From JAAYAN01 sp964437215 (GTDB lineage Bacteria; Bacteroidota; Ignavibacteria; Ignavibacteriales; Melioribacteraceae), in contig CAYTFZ010000040.1 in assembly GCA_964437215.1 (NCBI GenBank), positions 1-21,533 on the forward strand: DNA of 21,533 nucleotides. The letters are read 5' to 3'. A program made the position numbers and the translations under genes. Positions 20,208 to 21,533 of this stretch are shown piece after piece. Positions within the stretch are counted from its first letter, which is position 1; the number at the start of each line of letters is the position of its first letter. Below the pieces are notes generated by a model. That model did not search any database. It saw only the letters and a program-made list of their open reading frames with translations, and was not told the origin of the DNA.

Positions 20208-21533
20208 CTATAAAGTAATACCTTTTTGATTAAGTGCCATTAAGGCTCTTTCTGCTACCATTTCTTCTGGATCCTGCGCCAGTTTCTTAATGGCTTCGGT
20301 AATCCGTTCATCGTCAAAGTTTTCCAATATTTCAACCAAACGGATTCTGTTCCAGTAGTTGTCATCCGAAAGCATTGTATCCAAAAACAATACTCCTGTT
20401 TCAGGATCGAGGAAAAATAACAATTCAATCGAACTTCTTCGAACTTCTTCGTCTGTGTTTTCCAAACAAGTTGTAAACGAATCCGATAAATTCCTAAGTT
20501 CAAGCGGCGATATTTTACCGAGACTTTCGCCGCCATCGTTTTCTATTAATTCTTTCATTAAATCGAGTATTGCTTTAGAATTTTCAACACTATTTTTAAG
20601 TAAAGCTGCGGCTTTAGAATAGAACATCACAGGATTTTCAAAAAATTTCGATTTTACATTTTCGTCAATTTCCTGATCTTTCCCGTAAATTTTAAGACAA
20701 GCTGATAAAATGTCGTTATCGTTAAAAGCTTGAATAAGATACGAGGCAGCACGTTTGTAGTTCATATCGGCATCAACAAGAGTATCCAATACCGAATTTT
20801 TCATACTTTCATCAAAAGGTATATCTAAATTTAATTTATCTTTCAGTCCTTTTAACGAAAGAATGGCTGCCCAAGCAAGCTGTCCGGTAAGTTTTTTTAA
20901 CTCGCTTAACAACAGAAAGAAAGCCTGTTCGTTTCCTATAAATTCAAAACTTTCGATAATAGAAAATTTTGTGAGTTCATCTTCTGTATGATATTTTTCT
21001 ATCATAAAACTAACTGCATCATCCGAACCGATTTTTCCTAAAGCTTCCATAACTGTAGGTCTGTAAAGTTCGCTCGAATCGTAAGCCTTCGTCAGTTCGG
21101 CAACCGAATTTTCCGATTTAATATTTCCGAGTGCTTCAATACAGGCAAGAATTACATTTTCGTCGTTATTGGTCTTAAGAACTTCTATAATTTTATCCTC
21201 GGGCGATAAATCTCCTATAAGCCCTAATACATCAATTATAAACTTTTTATCATCATCATTTCCTTTGTCTATATATTCCACCATAGCCGGTATTGACGGG
21301 ATACCTCTTTTAAGAAGTATTTCTCCGGCAAGATTCCTCGTGGCAATCTGTTTTGAAGCAATATAAGGAACAACAAACTTGGCAACCGATTGCGATGGAC
21401 AGTAAATTAATGTGTTTGCAACAGCATCCCTTACACCGTTATCCGCATCAAGTAAAAGCTTGCAAAGCTCTTCAATTACTTCATCTGTTAATTCTTTATC
21501 AAAATATTTTTCAGCAATTTCTCTTCGCTGATA
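20208..21533 (-). CDS. HEAT-repeat protein heading the chemotaxis operon (5' truncated)
   Basis: The frame stays open from the TAG at 20208-20210 to the window edge. The 441 visible residues are therefore the C-terminal part of a longer protein; the ATG at 21284 is internal. The sequence is a string of about 31-residue helical-pair repeats of HEAT/PBS-lyase type. Examples are YIASKQIATRNLAGEILLKRG just before the internal Met, then ENVILACIEALGNIKSENSV, then LYRPTVMEALGKIGSDDAV, then TKFSIIESFEFIGN, and again WNRIRLVEILENFDDERIT and EMVAERALMALNQKG at the end. No catalytic motif, signal peptide or membrane segment is seen in the visible part. HEAT proteins act as protein-binding scaffolds. 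It ends 14 nt before cheR, so it is probably co-transcribed. Its partner and role are unknown. Confidence 0.88.
   Translation of the reverse strand, partial: YQRREIAEKYFDKELTDEVIEELCKLLLDADNGVRDAVANTLIYCPSQSVAKFVVPYIASKQIATRNLAGEILLKRGIPSIPAMVEYIDKGNDDDKKFIIDVLGLIGDLSPEDKIIEVLKTNNDENVILACIEALGNIKSENSVAELTKAYDSSELYRPTVMEALGKIGSDDAVSFMIEKYHTEDELTKFSIIESFEFIGNEQAFFLLLSELKKLTGQLAWAAILSLKGLKDKLNLDIPFDESMKNSVLDTLVDADMNYKRAASYLIQAFNDNDILSACLKIYGKDQEIDENVKSKFFENPVMFYSKAAALLKNSVENSKAILDLMKELIENDGGESLGKISPLELRNLSDSFTTCLENTDEEVRRSSIELLFFLDPETGVLFLDTMLSDDNYWNRIRLVEILENFDDERITEAIKKLAQDPEEMVAERALMALNQKGITL

Noticed and set aside
21282..21284. ATG at 21284 as the start of the HEAT-repeat gene
   Set aside because: The frame remains open for 83 more codons to the window edge and those codons continue the HEAT pattern, so this Met is internal.

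Overview
The window is dominated by one strand: from the right edge down to about 1839, every gene lies on the minus strand and builds or steers a flagellum. The genome is AT-rich, genes carry clear Shine-Dalgarno sequences, and most flagellar stops are TAA. A DUF6261-type protein, a family I associate with Bacteroidota, sits beside the flagellar genes. Together this suggests a flagellated member of the Bacteroidota/Chlorobiota/Ignavibacteriota group, most likely an Ignavibacteria-like organism. That placement is inference; no rRNA or other marker gene is present.

Right part (14479-21533), chemotaxis operon. Reading right to left: a HEAT-repeat protein cut by the window edge, CheR methyltransferase, two stand-alone CheY receivers, a CheZ-like CheY-P phosphatase, CheA kinase, CheB methylesterase, and an unrecognised 81-residue protein with a CxC motif. 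Junctions are 23 bp or less, or overlap, so this reads as one transcription unit. CheR and CheB set receptor methylation, CheA phosphorylates CheY and CheB, and the CheZ-like protein should end the signal. Receptors, CheW and the switch proteins FliM/FliN are not in the window.

Middle (1839-14478), basal-body and hook operon. A 123-bp gap carries a well-formed sigma-54 promoter and palindromes. Then follow flgB, flgC, an unrecognised 83-residue gene, fliE, fliF, fliG, fliH, fliI, fliJ, a membrane-anchored MotE/YlxF-like gene, fliK, flgD, a TIGR02530-type gene and flgE. They encode the proximal rod, MS ring and rotor, the export ATPase complex, hook-length control and the hook itself. Packing is extreme (1-nt gaps or 1-11 nt overlaps) except for a 103-bp structured leader before flgE. 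A strong terminator follows flgE. Export gate (flhA/flhB/fliPQR), fliM/fliN, distal rod, filament and stator genes must lie elsewhere.

Left part (1-1838). On the plus strand lie the 3' end of an unrecognised gene, a bidirectional terminator, a patch of degenerate palindromic repeats and a DUF6261-like gene. A 420-bp non-coding stretch follows, full of inverted repeats, two of them copies of one 30-bp palindrome. This part looks like an accessory, repeat-rich islet abutting the end of the flagellar operon.

The points most worth a second look are the CheZ-like protein with two FliM-like CheY-docking motifs in its tail, the sigma-54 promoter region, the two small unrecognised genes fixed inside the operons, the structured flgE leader, and the repeat islet.
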